This document shows positions 26,228-34,692 of a DNA stretch of 64,000 nucleotides, one piece after another. Both the position numbers and the translations under genes were made by a program. Below the pieces are notes generated by a model. The model was not told the origin of the DNA. It did no database searches and worked only from the letters and a program-made list of their open reading frames with translations. This DNA comes from Acidimicrobiales bacterium (GTDB taxonomy: Bacteria; Actinomycetota; Acidimicrobiia; Acidimicrobiales; SZUA-35), in the NCBI GenBank assembly GCA_028285495.1, contig JANQPB010000044.1:186001-250000 (forward strand), written 5' to 3'. The number at the start of each line of letters is the position of its first letter. Positions within the stretch are counted from its first letter, which is position 1.

Positions 26228-27271
26228 ATGGCAGCCGTCGACGACCTCTCCACCAGCGGCGGGGTGACGCCGCTCGATCTCGACCGGCGGGTCCATCCCG
26301 ATTTCGCCGCTGCGTTGGCGGCCCGCCCGGCCCGCAGCATCCGCCGGCTCGACCAGGTGTCCCGGGCTCGGGAGGTCATGGAGGCGGCCAGGACACCCTG
26401 GAGCTCACCGGACGGGGTCGAGGTCGTCGACCACCACGTGCCGGCCGCCGACGGACACGAGATCCTGGTTCGGGTCTATCGCCCCACCGGAGCGGGTGGC
26501 CGGGGCCGACGGCCGGAGCCCGGGCCGGCGCTGTACTGGATCCACGGCGGCGGGTTGATCGTCGGTTCGGTGGCGATGGACGACGCCCGCTCCGGCCTCC
26601 TGGCGACCGCCTTCGGGATCACGGTGGCCTCGGTCGAGTACCGGCTTGCGCCCGAGCACCCCTACCCGACGCCGCTCGAGGACTGCGACGCCGGCCTGCT
26701 GTGGCTCGCCGACCATGCCGCCGACCTCGGCGTCGATCCCGACCGGGTGGCCGTCGGCGGGGCCAGCGCCGGCGGCGGGCTGGCGGCCGGGCTGGCGCTG
26801 CTGGCCCGGGACCGGGGCGGGCCTCCGATCCGGTTCCAACTGCTGCGGTACCCGATGCTCGACGACCGCAACCGCACGCCGTCGAGCCACGCCCAGCTCG
26901 ACCCGAGGGTCTGGAACCGCGAGGCCAACCAGCTCGGCTGGTCGGCCTACCTCGGTGACCGGGCCGGCGGTCCCGATGCCGGCCCCGGCGGGGAGACCGG
27001 CGTCGAGCCCTATGCGGCGCCCGGCCGGGCGTCTGACCATGCCGGCCTACCGCCGGCGATCGTCACCGTCGGCGATCTCGACCTGTTCCTCGACGAGGAC
27101 GTCGACTACGCCAGGGCCCTCGGCCGAGCCGGGGTGCCGACCGAGCTGCACGTCTATCCCGGCGCCTACCACGGCGCCGTCAACGACAACCCCGACGCCG
27201 CCCTGACCCACCGCTGGTTCCGGGACGAGGCGACGGCCCTGGCCCGGGCGCTCGGAGCAGCCGAGGCCTGA
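26228..27271 (+). CDS. alpha/beta hydrolase, hormone-sensitive-lipase-type esterase
   Basis: A 347-residue esterase of the HSL (family IV, LipN/Aes-like) group. It has the oxyanion HGGG (residues 106-109), the marker YRLAPEHPYP (138-147) and nucleophile Ser180 in GGASAGGG. The acid lies in VTVGDLDLFLDED and the catalytic His in YPGAYHGAV. An N-terminal cap of about 80 residues precedes the core. TACGGT (26215-26220) ends 7 nt before ATG 26228. It probably acts on short acyl esters in the cytoplasm. A hairpin and a palindrome array lie downstream. Confidence 0.92.
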   Translation: MAAVDDLSTSGGVTPLDLDRRVHPDFAAALAARPARSIRRLDQVSRAREVMEAARTPWSSPDGVEVVDHHVPAADGHEILVRVYRPTGAGGRGRRPEPGPALYWIHGGGLIVGSVAMDDARSGLLATAFGITVASVEYRLAPEHPYPTPLEDCDAGLLWLADHAADLGVDPDRVAVGGASAGGGLAAGLALLARDRGGPPIRFQLLRYPMLDDRNRTPSSHAQLDPRVWNREANQLGWSAYLGDRAGGPDAGPGGETGVEPYAAPGRASDHAGLPPAIVTVGDLDLFLDEDVDYARALGRAGVPTELHVYPGAYHGAVNDNPDAALTHRWFRDEATALARALGAAEA

Positions 27272-27279
27272 CGGCGGCC

Positions 27280-27318
27280 GCCGACGGGCAACCGCCGGGC
27301 CGCCGAGGCCCGTCGGCA
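27280..27318 (+). terminator. hairpin after the esterase gene
   Basis: A perfect 10-bp stem GCCGACGGGC (27280-27289) / GCCCGTCGGC (27309-27318) enclosing a GC-rich 19-nt loop. Confidence 0.5.
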
Positions 27319-27337
27319 GATCGGTTTCGACGGTTCT

Positions 27338-27436
27338 GCAACACCCGTCCCGGTCCGGGCCGACCGGCAACACCCGTTCCAGACGAGAAGTGGAACACCG
27401 GTCCCAGTCCGTGCCGACCTGGAACATCCGTTCCAC
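27338..27436. repeat. four-copy 16-bp palindrome array
   Basis: Four copies of an imperfect palindrome TGGAACAYCCGTYCCA at 27338-27353, 27367-27382, 27392-27407 and 27421-27436 (start spacings 29, 25 and 29). The last copy is a perfect 6-bp stem (TGGAAC/GTTCCA) with a 4-nt loop. Copies 1-2 and 3-4 are also direct repeats of a 54-bp unit. They sit between convergent genes (stops 27271 and 27533), so terminator, REP-like or protein-binding roles are all open. Confidence 0.8.
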
Positions 27437-27532
27437 GACAGCCGAAACCAGAGCGCCGAGACGTGTCCCCCGGCCGGGGGACCGGGCACCGGCGATGCGT
27501 GCCGGCCGCCGGGCCGCAGTCGACCGCAGCCG

Positions 27533-28234
27533 TCACCCGTCGGCGTCGGTCGGTGCGGCCGATCCGGCCACACCGCCACCCAGCTCGTCGAGGCGGCGCT
27601 TCACGACCAGCGTCTGCGCCTCCTCGCCGCCCTCGGCCATGTGTCGGATCCGGTCGCCGCCCTCGATCCACACGTGGCAGGTGTTGGTCAGGCGCCGGGC
27701 GGACCCGGGATCGGGCGGTCGCTCGACGAGCGGGTGGGGACGGCCGGCGGCCATCGCCTCGACCGCCTCGTGGCCACGCACGCTCTGCATGGCGATCGGG
27801 GCCATGGCCTGGATCAGCGCGGTCGTGTGGGAGCAACCCCGTGGCCCGCCGAACCGCTCGCGCACCTGGTGGGTGAAGCCTCGACGGAGCGACAGGCCGA
27901 CCAGGTTGCCGTAGTGCTCCACGATGTTGGGGCACGTGTCGTTCGGGAAGGTCCGGAACTCGGTCGACGCCGACAGGATCTCCATGCTCGGCAGCGCCAC
28001 CTCGAGCGTCACGATCATGTGGTGGATCGTCAGGGGCTCGGGGTCGTCGGGGATGTAGATGCCGGGCGGCTTCTGGTCCCGCACCGCCCCCTGGACGAGG
28101 ATCCGGTCGGCGTCGAGGTGGAACGACTGCACCCGGTACTCGCGGTTGTGGAGGAGCGGACCGACCCCATCGGGCGGTGGTGGCAGGATCGGGTCGGTCA
28201 GCAGGTCCGGGCCACGGTCACGGGGCTCACTCAC
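27533..28234 (-). CDS. DUF2889 protein coupled to ethylmalonyl-CoA mutase
   Basis: A 233-residue protein of the DUF2889 family. Markers are EYRVQSFHLDADRILVQG AVRDQ, IHHMIVTLEVALPSMEI, FPNDTCPNI and RGCSHTTALIQAMAPIAMQS with its conserved Cys and His. Its function is not established. The GTG start at 28234 overlaps the TGA of the mutase gene (GTGA, 4 bp), so it is translationally coupled and very likely works with that enzyme or its pathway. A role as a hydratase/thioesterase-like partner or as an ethylmalonyl/methylmalonyl-CoA handling protein would be a guess. Confidence 0.85.
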   Translation of the reverse strand: MSEPRDRGPDLLTDPILPPPPDGVGPLLHNREYRVQSFHLDADRILVQGAVRDQKPPGIYIPDDPEPLTIHHMIVTLEVALPSMEILSASTEFRTFPNDTCPNIVEHYGNLVGLSLRRGFTHQVRERFGGPRGCSHTTALIQAMAPIAMQSVRGHEAVEAMAAGRPHPLVERPPDPGSARRLTNTCHVWIEGGDRIRHMAEGGEEAQTLVVKRRLDELGGGVAGSAAPTDADG

Positions 28235-30276
28235 GACTCGCTCCGGTGGGTCAGGGCCAGGTCGGCCAGCTCGGCGATGATCTCGGTCAGGCGGTAGTCC
28301 TTCGGCGTGTAGATGGCGGCCACGCCGGCGGCCAACAGCTCGCCCCGATCGCCCTCGGGGATGATGCCGCCGACCACGACCGGCGCGTCCACCCCCTCGG
28401 CCCGGAGCCGGGCGACGATGTCGGGCACCAGCTCCCGGTGACTGCCGGACAGGATCGACAGGCCGATGGCATCGGGGTCCTCGTCCCTGGCTGCGGCCGC
28501 GATCTGGGCCGGGGTGCGGCGGATGCCCTCGTAGATGACCTCGCAGCCGGCGTCACGGGCGGCCACGGCGATCTGCTCGGCCCCGTTCGAGTGGCCGTCG
28601 AGGCCGGGCTTGGCGATCAGGATCCGGGGCGGGCCGCCGGGAACGGCCCGCAGGCGCACCGCCACCGCAGCCAGCGTGCCGGGCCTCGCGGGATCACCAC
28701 CCGGGAGACCGGTGACCGCCCGGACCCCGGTCGGGGCCCGGTAGTCGCCGTAGACCTGGCGAAGGCAGTCGGCCCACTCCCCTGTCGTGCCGCCGGCGTC
28801 GGCCAGGGCGATCGTCGGACCCATCACGTTGTCGCCGCCGGCGGCGGCCCGCTCCAGCTCGCCGAGGGCACGGGCGACGGCGGCGTCGTCACGCTCGGAC
28901 CGCCACCGCTCGACATCAGCCACCAGCTCGGCCTCGACGGCCGGGTCGACGGACAGGGTGCTGTCGGCCCGGCCGAGCGGCGACGGCTCGGTCTCGGTGA
29001 AGTCGTTGACCCCGACGACGGTCTGCAGCCCGGCCTCGATCCGCCTGGTCCGCTCGGCGTTGGAGCGGACGAGCCGGCCCTTCAGCTCGTCGATGCACTC
29101 GAACACGCCGCCGAGCTCCAGCACCTCGTCGAGCTCCGCCGTCGCAGCGTCGACCAGCTCGGCGGTACGACCCTCGATCACGTGGGAGCCGGCGAAGATG
29201 TCGTCGTACTCCAACAGATCGGTCTCGAAGGCCAGGATCTGCTGGGCCCGCAGCGACCACTGCTGGTCCCACGGCCGGGGCAGGCCGAGGGCCTCGTTCC
29301 AGGCCGGGAGCTGGATCGAGCGGGCCCTGGCGTCGCGGGACAGCGTGACGCCGAGGGTCTCGAGGAGGATCCGGTGCACGTTGTTCTCCGGCTGGGCCTC
29401 GGTCAGGCCGAGCGAGTTGACCTGCACGCCGTACCGGAACCGCCTGGCCTTCGGGTCGGTGATGCCGTAGCGCTCGGCCGTGATCCGGTCCCAGAGCTGG
29501 GTGAACGCCCGCTGCTTGCAGGTCTCCTCGACGAAGCGGATCCCGGCGTTCACGAAGAACGACATCGAGGCGACGACGGCCGGGAAGCGGTCGTCGTCGA
29601 CCTGGCCGGACTCCCGGACGGCGTCGAGCACCCCGATCGCGGTGCCGAGGGCGTAGGCGATCTCCTGGACCGGTGTCGCCCCCGCCTCCTGGAGGTGGTA
29701 TGAGCACACGTTCATCGGGTTCCAGCGGGGCACACGATGGGCGCAGAAGGCGATGACATCGACGGTCAGGCGTCGGCTCGGACCCGGCGGGAAGATGTGG
29801 GTGCCCCGGCTCAGGTACTCCTTCACGATGTCGTTCTGCGTGGTGCCTCGAAGGGTCTCGGCGTCGACGCCGTGGGCGGCGGCGTTGGCGACGTGCAGGC
29901 CGAGCAGCCACGCCGCCGGTGCGTTGATCGTCATCGACGTGTTCATCTCGCCGATCGGGATGCCGTCGAACAGCGTGGCCAGGTGGCCCTTGTGGACGAC
30001 GGGCACGCCGACCTTTCCGACCTCGCCGGCGGCCAGCGGGTGGTCGGGGTCGTGACCGGTCTGGGTCGGCAGATCGAAGGCGATCGACAGACCGGTCTGC
30101 CCCTTGGCCAGGTTGGTCCGGTAGAGCTCGTTCGAGGCGCGCGCCGTCGAGTGACCCGAGTAGGTCCGCATCAGCCACGGCCGATCATCGGCTCGGGGCC
30201 CGGCCGGACGCAGGTCCGGGCCGTCATCGGGACCGGCGCCGGCGCCGCCACCGGAGGAGGGGTCGAGGTTCGACAC
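28231..30276 (-). CDS. ecm: B12-dependent ethylmalonyl-CoA mutase (MeaA-type)
   Basis: A 681-residue single-chain acyl-CoA mutase. Residues 30-500 are the TIM-barrel catalytic domain: RTYSGHSTARASNELYR, LAKGQTGLSIAFDLPTQTGHD, NTSMTINAPAAWLL, GTTQNDIVKEYLSRGTHIFPP, and NPMNVCSYHLQEAGATPVQE. The last 130 are the cobalamin domain with LDGHSNGAEQIA (His562 is the cobalt ligand) and SILSGSH...VVVGGIIP. The RTYSGHST and LPAWNEALGLPRPWDQQW stretches are those of ethylmalonyl-CoA mutase/MeaA and not of two-subunit methylmalonyl-CoA mutase. It converts ethylmalonyl-CoA to methylsuccinyl-CoA in the ethylmalonyl-CoA pathway of acetate assimilation. GTG 30276 is chosen; the frame runs on to 32433 only as the shadow of the opposite gene. 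Confidence 0.92.
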   Translation of the reverse strand: MSNLDPSSGGGAGAGPDDGPDLRPAGPRADDRPWLMRTYSGHSTARASNELYRTNLAKGQTGLSIAFDLPTQTGHDPDHPLAAGEVGKVGVPVVHKGHLATLFDGIPIGEMNTSMTINAPAAWLLGLHVANAAAHGVDAETLRGTTQNDIVKEYLSRGTHIFPPGPSRRLTVDVIAFCAHRVPRWNPMNVCSYHLQEAGATPVQEIAYALGTAIGVLDAVRESGQVDDDRFPAVVASMSFFVNAGIRFVEETCKQRAFTQLWDRITAERYGITDPKARRFRYGVQVNSLGLTEAQPENNVHRILLETLGVTLSRDARARSIQLPAWNEALGLPRPWDQQWSLRAQQILAFETDLLEYDDIFAGSHVIEGRTAELVDAATAELDEVLELGGVFECIDELKGRLVRSNAERTRRIEAGLQTVVGVNDFTETEPSPLGRADSTLSVDPAVEAELVADVERWRSERDDAAVARALGELERAAAGGDNVMGPTIALADAGGTTGEWADCLRQVYGDYRAPTGVRAVTGLPGGDPARPGTLAAVAVRLRAVPGGPPRILIAKPGLDGHSNGAEQIAVAARDAGCEVIYEGIRRTPAQIAAAARDEDPDAIGLSILSGSHRELVPDIVARLRAEGVDAPVVVGGIIPEGDRGELLAAGVAAIYTPKDYRLTEIIAELADLALTHRSES

Positions 30277-30318
30277 GCTACGAGTGTGGCCCACCCTCCG
30301 GGAGGTTGCGAAGGCCGT

Positions 30319-30338
30319 TGTGGGGTCCGGACCCCACA
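30319..30338. promoter_or_regulatory. 20-bp perfect palindrome in a divergent promoter region
   Basis: TGTGGGGTCC joined directly to its complement GGACCCCACA. It lies midway between the divergent starts at 30276 and 30430, so it is a good operator candidate for one or both genes. Binding factor unknown. Confidence 0.6.
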
Positions 30339-30429
30339 TGTCCGAAAAAGGTGTAAGTGGTGGCCGGGTCCATCGGTCTTGCTCACGAACCTCGCCGAGA
30401 GTCGGCCGGTTCCCGAGGAGGACAACCAC

Positions 30430-32430
30430 ATGGAACGCCAACCCCAGAACGCCAGAGCTGCAGCCCGGCGCCGCCACCCCGCCGCCGTCGCCGCCCTGGT
30501 GCTGGCCACCCTGGCCGGCCTGTTCGGCCTCGCCCCGGCGACGGCCGAGGCCGCCGAGGCCCCGACCGTGATCCGCTGGTGGCTGCTCGACGCCGACACC
30601 GACGCCCGCATCATGGAGCTCACCGACTACCAGCGGCTGATCCTGCCGGTCCTCCCCGACAAGCTGTCGATCGAGGCCGAGGCCAACGGCGAGACCGAGA
30701 GCGTCAGCATGCGGATCGAGGGTGTCGAGTCGGCGCTCGAGAACTACGCCCCGTACACGCTGGCCGGCGACCCCTACGGCGACGTCACCCCGGTCCCCGC
30801 CCTCGGCAACCCGGGCTGGGTGACCGTCTCGGCCACGCCGTACGCCGCCGACAGCGGCGGTGGGACCGTCGGGCTCGAGGCCAAGCTGCGCCTCTATCTG
30901 CACGAACCGACCTTCATCGTCACCCATCCAGACGACTCCGGCGACACCAACCCGGGCGACGGCGTCTGCATCCCGACCCACATCGACGACGGCTTCGACT
31001 TCACCTGGATGCCGGCCAAGGAGCTCCCCATCGACGTCCTGCGCCCGGTCGACGACCTGCGGGTCTCGATCACCGAGGCCACGGCCGAGAAGATCGAGCT
31101 CACCCGGGCCTCCGAGGCGACGACGCGGATCGACCGCACGACGATCGTCGGCCGCGCCGACCAGCCGGCGGTGATCGGCGAGTCCGACTGGCAGTTGGTC
31201 ACCCCCGACTTCGACTGGCCGGTCCTCGAGGTCGACCCCGACCTCGACCTCACCTTCCCCGAGATCGAGCCAGGGCCCTGCACCCTCCGGGCCGCCATCG
31301 AGGAGGCGAACGCCCTCCCCGGTCGCCAGTCGATCCTGGTCCTCAGCGGCGTCGGGCCGTTCGAGCTGGAGCACGGCCACCTGGTGGTCAGCGACGGCGT
31401 CGACATCGAGGGCCATGGACGGGCCGTCATCGACGCCGGGGAGCGGTCCCGCATCTTCTACCTGACCGGCGACCACCTGGTGAACATGCGCAGCCTCGAA
31501 CTGACCAACGGCAGCCCCGGCCCCTCCGATCGAGGCGGCGCCATCTGGATCGACAACGACACCCATCTCCAGCTGACCGACTCGATCGTCCGCAACAGCC
31601 GGGCCAACTACGGCGGCGGCATCTACCTGCAGAACGGCGGCGACCTGACCATGCGCTCGACCGCCGTCCGCGACAACATCGCCGGCACGCCGGACGACGG
31701 CATCACCGGTGGCGGCGTCACCCAGCGGGGCGGCGGCATCTACAACCTGAAGGGCGTGGTCAAGATCATCGACTCGTCGGTCTTCCACAACCTGGCCGTC
31801 CGCGGCGGTGGCCTGTCCAACGTCGGCGGCACGATGCGGATCGAGAACTCGTCGGTCATCGACAACGAGGCCCTGGCCATCGCCGGCGGCATCGAGAACC
31901 ACCACGCCGGCGACGACAAGGGCAACCTGCACCTGGCCTTCGCCACCGTGGCCAACAACCAGGCCGGGACCAGCAACGCTCCCCCGCCGAGCCACCGGGT
32001 CGGCGGCGGCCTGTACAACACCGGTTGGGCCTACATGGCCTCGTCGATCCTGGCCGACAACACCGACGGCTGGTCGGCCGGCGACCCGCTGCACGCCCCC
32101 GACTGCCACAGCCCCGACACCTACGACTTCAAGTCGTACCGCAACAATGTGGTCGGCGTGCTCAACGGCAACTGCGACTTCGGCGACTACAGCTCCGGGA
32201 CCACGGCCTGGATCGACCACGGCTCCGAGGGCGCTCCACTGAACCCGGGCCTGACCGGGTTCTCGACCTGGGGTCACCTCGGCTACCGCAACCTGACGGT
32301 CTCCAGCGTCGCCCTCGACGGCGGGGCCTCGCAGAGTGCCAGCCTCTACCCGTGCGCCGACCACGACATGCGTGACCGGCAGCGCCCGGTCGGCGGGGGC
32401 TGTGACATCGGCGCCGTCGAGCGCCAGTAG
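30430..32430 (+). CDS. secreted right-handed beta-helix protein (CSLREA/choice-of-anchor type)
   Basis: A 666-residue exported protein. The signal peptide covers residues 18-41 (cleavage near ATAEAAEA). An N-terminal beta-rich region of about 170 residues is followed by a disulfide-type segment (GDTNPGDGVCIPTH...GPCTLRAAIEEANALPG), a diverged form of the CSLREA motif that recurs eleven times in the giant protein at 42644. From residue 310 on is a parallel beta-helix with GGGIY-type coils (GGAIWIDNDTHLQL, YGGGIYLQNGGDL). The C-terminus reads CADHDMRDRQRPVGGGCDIGAVE, a frequent end of this class. GAGGAG precedes ATG 30430. It may be a cell-surface adhesin or polysaccharide-active protein; no catalytic residues are evident. 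Confidence 0.85.
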   Translation: MERQPQNARAAARRRHPAAVAALVLATLAGLFGLAPATAEAAEAPTVIRWWLLDADTDARIMELTDYQRLILPVLPDKLSIEAEANGETESVSMRIEGVESALENYAPYTLAGDPYGDVTPVPALGNPGWVTVSATPYAADSGGGTVGLEAKLRLYLHEPTFIVTHPDDSGDTNPGDGVCIPTHIDDGFDFTWMPAKELPIDVLRPVDDLRVSITEATAEKIELTRASEATTRIDRTTIVGRADQPAVIGESDWQLVTPDFDWPVLEVDPDLDLTFPEIEPGPCTLRAAIEEANALPGRQSILVLSGVGPFELEHGHLVVSDGVDIEGHGRAVIDAGERSRIFYLTGDHLVNMRSLELTNGSPGPSDRGGAIWIDNDTHLQLTDSIVRNSRANYGGGIYLQNGGDLTMRSTAVRDNIAGTPDDGITGGGVTQRGGGIYNLKGVVKIIDSSVFHNLAVRGGGLSNVGGTMRIENSSVIDNEALAIAGGIENHHAGDDKGNLHLAFATVANNQAGTSNAPPPSHRVGGGLYNTGWAYMASSILADNTDGWSAGDPLHAPDCHSPDTYDFKSYRNNVVGVLNGNCDFGDYSSGTTAWIDHGSEGAPLNPGLTGFSTWGHLGYRNLTVSSVALDGGASQSASLYPCADHDMRDRQRPVGGGCDIGAVERQ

Positions 32431-32466
32431 CACGGCCAGCGCCGCCCGCTCGGCGGCGACCGGATC

Positions 32467-32506
32467 GAGCCCGGGTTGGTGGCGCGGCGGCCACCGACCC
32501 GGGCTC
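32467..32506 (+). terminator. strong hairpin terminator
   Basis: A 17-bp stem (32467-32483 with 32490-32506) with one G-T wobble and a GCGGCG loop, followed by CTTGG. It lies 37 bp after the beta-helix gene stop. Confidence 0.75.
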
Positions 32507-32594
32507 TTGGCCGCGCCGGGGCGGCCGCAGCGGACGGGTCGCCGCCGACGGGTTGTGGCACGATGGGAGGGTCGGCGGCCACCCGGGAGGCGCG

Positions 32595-33902
32595 ATGGCC
32601 AACACCTACCACCAGGCTCCTGACGCCGTGGCCACGGCCCCGCCCGGGTGCCCGATGCACCAGACCTGGTCCCCCCTCGACGGCGACTACCTGGCCGATC
32701 CGTACCCCATCGCCGGGCGGCTGCGCGACGACCACCCGGTCTTCTGGTCGAGCCAGCTCGGCCACCTGGTGGTCACCCGGATGGAGGACCTCGAGGAGGT
32801 CTTCACCAAGCCGGACGTCTTCGCGTCGACCAATGTCCAGGACCCGATCTATCCGCTGTGCGCCGACGCGAAGCGAATCCTCGGTGCCGACGACTTCGAC
32901 CCGGTCGCCGTCATGTCCAACCGACCCGAGCCGGACCACGGTCGCATCCGGGTCTTCACCCGCCAGGGCTTCTCCAAGCGCCGGCTGCGAACCCTCGAGG
33001 ACTACATGCGGGCCAGGGCCTCGCAGCTGCTCGGCGAGATGGTCGCCGCCGGCCCCCCGGCCGAGTATGTCGGCGCGCTCGCCTTCCCCCTCCCGGCCGA
33101 GATCGTGTTCCGGTTCATCGGCTTCCCCCAGAGCGACGACACCATGATCAAGGCGTGGTGCGTCAACCGTCGCGCCTTCTCCTGGGGCCGACCGACCGAC
33201 GCCGAACAGGTCGAGATCGCCGACGGGATGCTCGACTACTGGCGCTACTGCCGCGACTTCGTGGCCGAGCGACGGGATCGTCGGACCGACGACTTCACCT
33301 CCGAGCTGCTCGACGCCTGGGAAGCCGACCCGGGACCCGAGCGCGACCCGGACGCCACCACCGGCATCTCCTACCGGGAGGTCGAGTCGGTCGTCTACGG
33401 CATCAGCTTCGCCGGTCACGACCCGGTGACCGCCCTGCTGTGCAACACCCTCCTGTGCCTGTTGCCACGGCGTGACCAGTGGCAGGCGCTGGTCGACGAC
33501 CGGTCGCTGGCCACCAACGCCGTCGAGGAGACGCTCCGGTTCGAGTCGAGCCAGGTGTCGTGGCGGCGGGTGGCGACGACCGACACGACGATCGGCGGCA
33601 TCGACGTGCCGGCCGGCACGAAGCTCTTCCTCAACTTCGCCTCGGCCAACCACCAGCCCGACGTCTTCGATGTCCCGGGCACGTTCGACATCGGACGGCC
33701 GGACGCAGCCCGCCACATCTCGTTCGGCAAGGGCATCCACTACTGCCTCGGGGCCAACCTGGCCAGGATGGAGGCCAGGATCGCGCTCGAGCTCCTGGCC
33801 GAGCGCCTGCCCACCCTGCGCCTGGTCGGGGGCCAGCAGCCGACCTACTTCCCCAACATCACCTTCCGCGGCCCCGAGGCCCTCCACCTGACCTGGGGTT
33901 GA
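32595..33902 (+). CDS. cytochrome P450
   Basis: A 435-residue soluble bacterial P450. The heme-binding loop is FGKGIHYCLGANLARMEA with Cys384. The K-helix ExxR is E312-T-L-R315, and the I-helix has AGHDPVT at 273-279. The acidic residue of the I-helix motif is present, but the usual Thr that follows it is Pro, so oxygen protonation may work differently. GGGAGG lies 4 nt before ATG 32595. No ferredoxin or reductase gene is adjacent. The 3' end overlaps the convergent Erm-type gene by 44 bp. The substrate is unknown. Confidence 0.93.
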   Translation: MANTYHQAPDAVATAPPGCPMHQTWSPLDGDYLADPYPIAGRLRDDHPVFWSSQLGHLVVTRMEDLEEVFTKPDVFASTNVQDPIYPLCADAKRILGADDFDPVAVMSNRPEPDHGRIRVFTRQGFSKRRLRTLEDYMRARASQLLGEMVAAGPPAEYVGALAFPLPAEIVFRFIGFPQSDDTMIKAWCVNRRAFSWGRPTDAEQVEIADGMLDYWRYCRDFVAERRDRRTDDFTSELLDAWEADPGPERDPDATTGISYREVESVVYGISFAGHDPVTALLCNTLLCLLPRRDQWQALVDDRSLATNAVEETLRFESSQVSWRRVATTDTTIGGIDVPAGTKLFLNFASANHQPDVFDVPGTFDIGRPDAARHISFGKGIHYCLGANLARMEARIALELLAERLPTLRLVGGQQPTYFPNITFRGPEALHLTWG

Positions 33903-34608
33903 CCGGCCCCCGCTCCGGTCGCCGGCCCCGGTCGACGGGGGCGGCCGGTCCGGGGTCCCAGTGGGGGCGGAGGATGTCGGCGAAGTCGGGGGCGAGGCGC
34001 TCGGGCAGCACCGGCTCGGCCCGGCGACGGATGGTGAGCACCGCGGCGTCGACCGCCGGGACGGGACGGAACGCATGGCGGGGAACGGTCCACCCGAGCT
34101 CGAAGGTCCACCAGGGAGCCCAGGCCGCCGTACGCAGGTGGCGGGGCGGATTGGCGGCATGCTTGCGGGCCACCTCCCGCTGGACGAGCAGATCGAGGCG
34201 ATCCGGTCCGGCGGCCGGGTCGTCGAGCAGCAGCCGCAGCAGATCGGTGGTGAGCCCGAACGGGAGGTTGGCCACCACCCGATAGGGACGGTCCGGCAGG
34301 GAGATGCGCCGGGCGTCGGCCCGGATGATCCGGACCGCTCGAGCGTCGATCGTCCGGTCGTCGGCGAGCGCATCGGCCAGCCTGGCCGCCCACACCGGGT
34401 CCGGCTCGACGGCCCACACCTCGGCCCCGGCCCGGGCGAGCGGGCGCGTCAGTGCGCCACGGCCGGCCCCGATGTCGAGCACCAGGTCACCCGGCCCGAC
34501 GCCGGACGCGGCGACCAGTCGGTCGATCTGACGTCGATCAGCGAGGAAGTTCTGGCCGAGCCGGCGACGACGCCGATCCCGACCCGTCCGCCGGCGCTCG
34601 GCGGACAC
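33859..34608 (-). CDS. Erm-type 23S rRNA adenine-N6 methyltransferase
   Basis: A 249-residue rRNA adenine methyltransferase. It opens with a basic tail and LGQNFLADRRQID, has SAM motif I as DIGAGRG (residues 45-51), and the catalytic motif IV as NLPF (114-117). The second half, LVQREVARKHA, WAPWWTFELGW, and VPRHAFRPVPAVDAAVLTIRRR, is the pattern of actinobacterial Erm proteins more than of KsgA. KsgA usually has a C-terminal helical domain that is absent here. The C-terminal 30 residues are Arg/Gly/Pro-rich. It would methylate A2058 of 23S rRNA and could give macrolide-lincosamide-streptogramin resistance. It starts at GTG 34608. The 3' end overlaps the P450 gene. A diverged housekeeping methyltransferase cannot be excluded. 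Confidence 0.8.
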   Translation of the reverse strand: MSAERRRTGRDRRRRRLGQNFLADRRQIDRLVAASGVGPGDLVLDIGAGRGALTRPLARAGAEVWAVEPDPVWAARLADALADDRTIDARAVRIIRADARRISLPDRPYRVVANLPFGLTTDLLRLLLDDPAAGPDRLDLLVQREVARKHAANPPRHLRTAAWAPWWTFELGWTVPRHAFRPVPAVDAAVLTIRRRAEPVLPERLAPDFADILRPHWDPGPAAPVDRGRRPERGPVNPRSGGGPRGRGR

Positions 34609-34679
34609 GGACGATCACCATGGGGCCCATGCCCAGACCGTACTGGTCGAGCGACACGTCCTGCGGCCGATTTTCTCCC

Positions 34680-34685
34680 TACCCT
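34680..34685 (+). promoter_or_regulatory. -10 element of the exporter transcript
   Basis: TACCCT with 7 nt to ATG 34693, placing the likely transcription start at the first codon of the small ORF. No clear -35 is seen. Confidence 0.4.
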
Positions 34686-34692
34686 TGGGGCG

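Noticed and set aside
27338..27436. KstR-type operator reading of the TGGAAC palindromes
   Set aside because: The KstR motif has the AAC and GTT halves 2 nt apart; here they are 4 nt apart, and the array lies between convergent gene ends.
30277..32433. N-terminal extension of the ethylmalonyl-CoA mutase frame
   Set aside because: It is the shadow of the secreted beta-helix gene; mutase homology starts just after GTG 30276.
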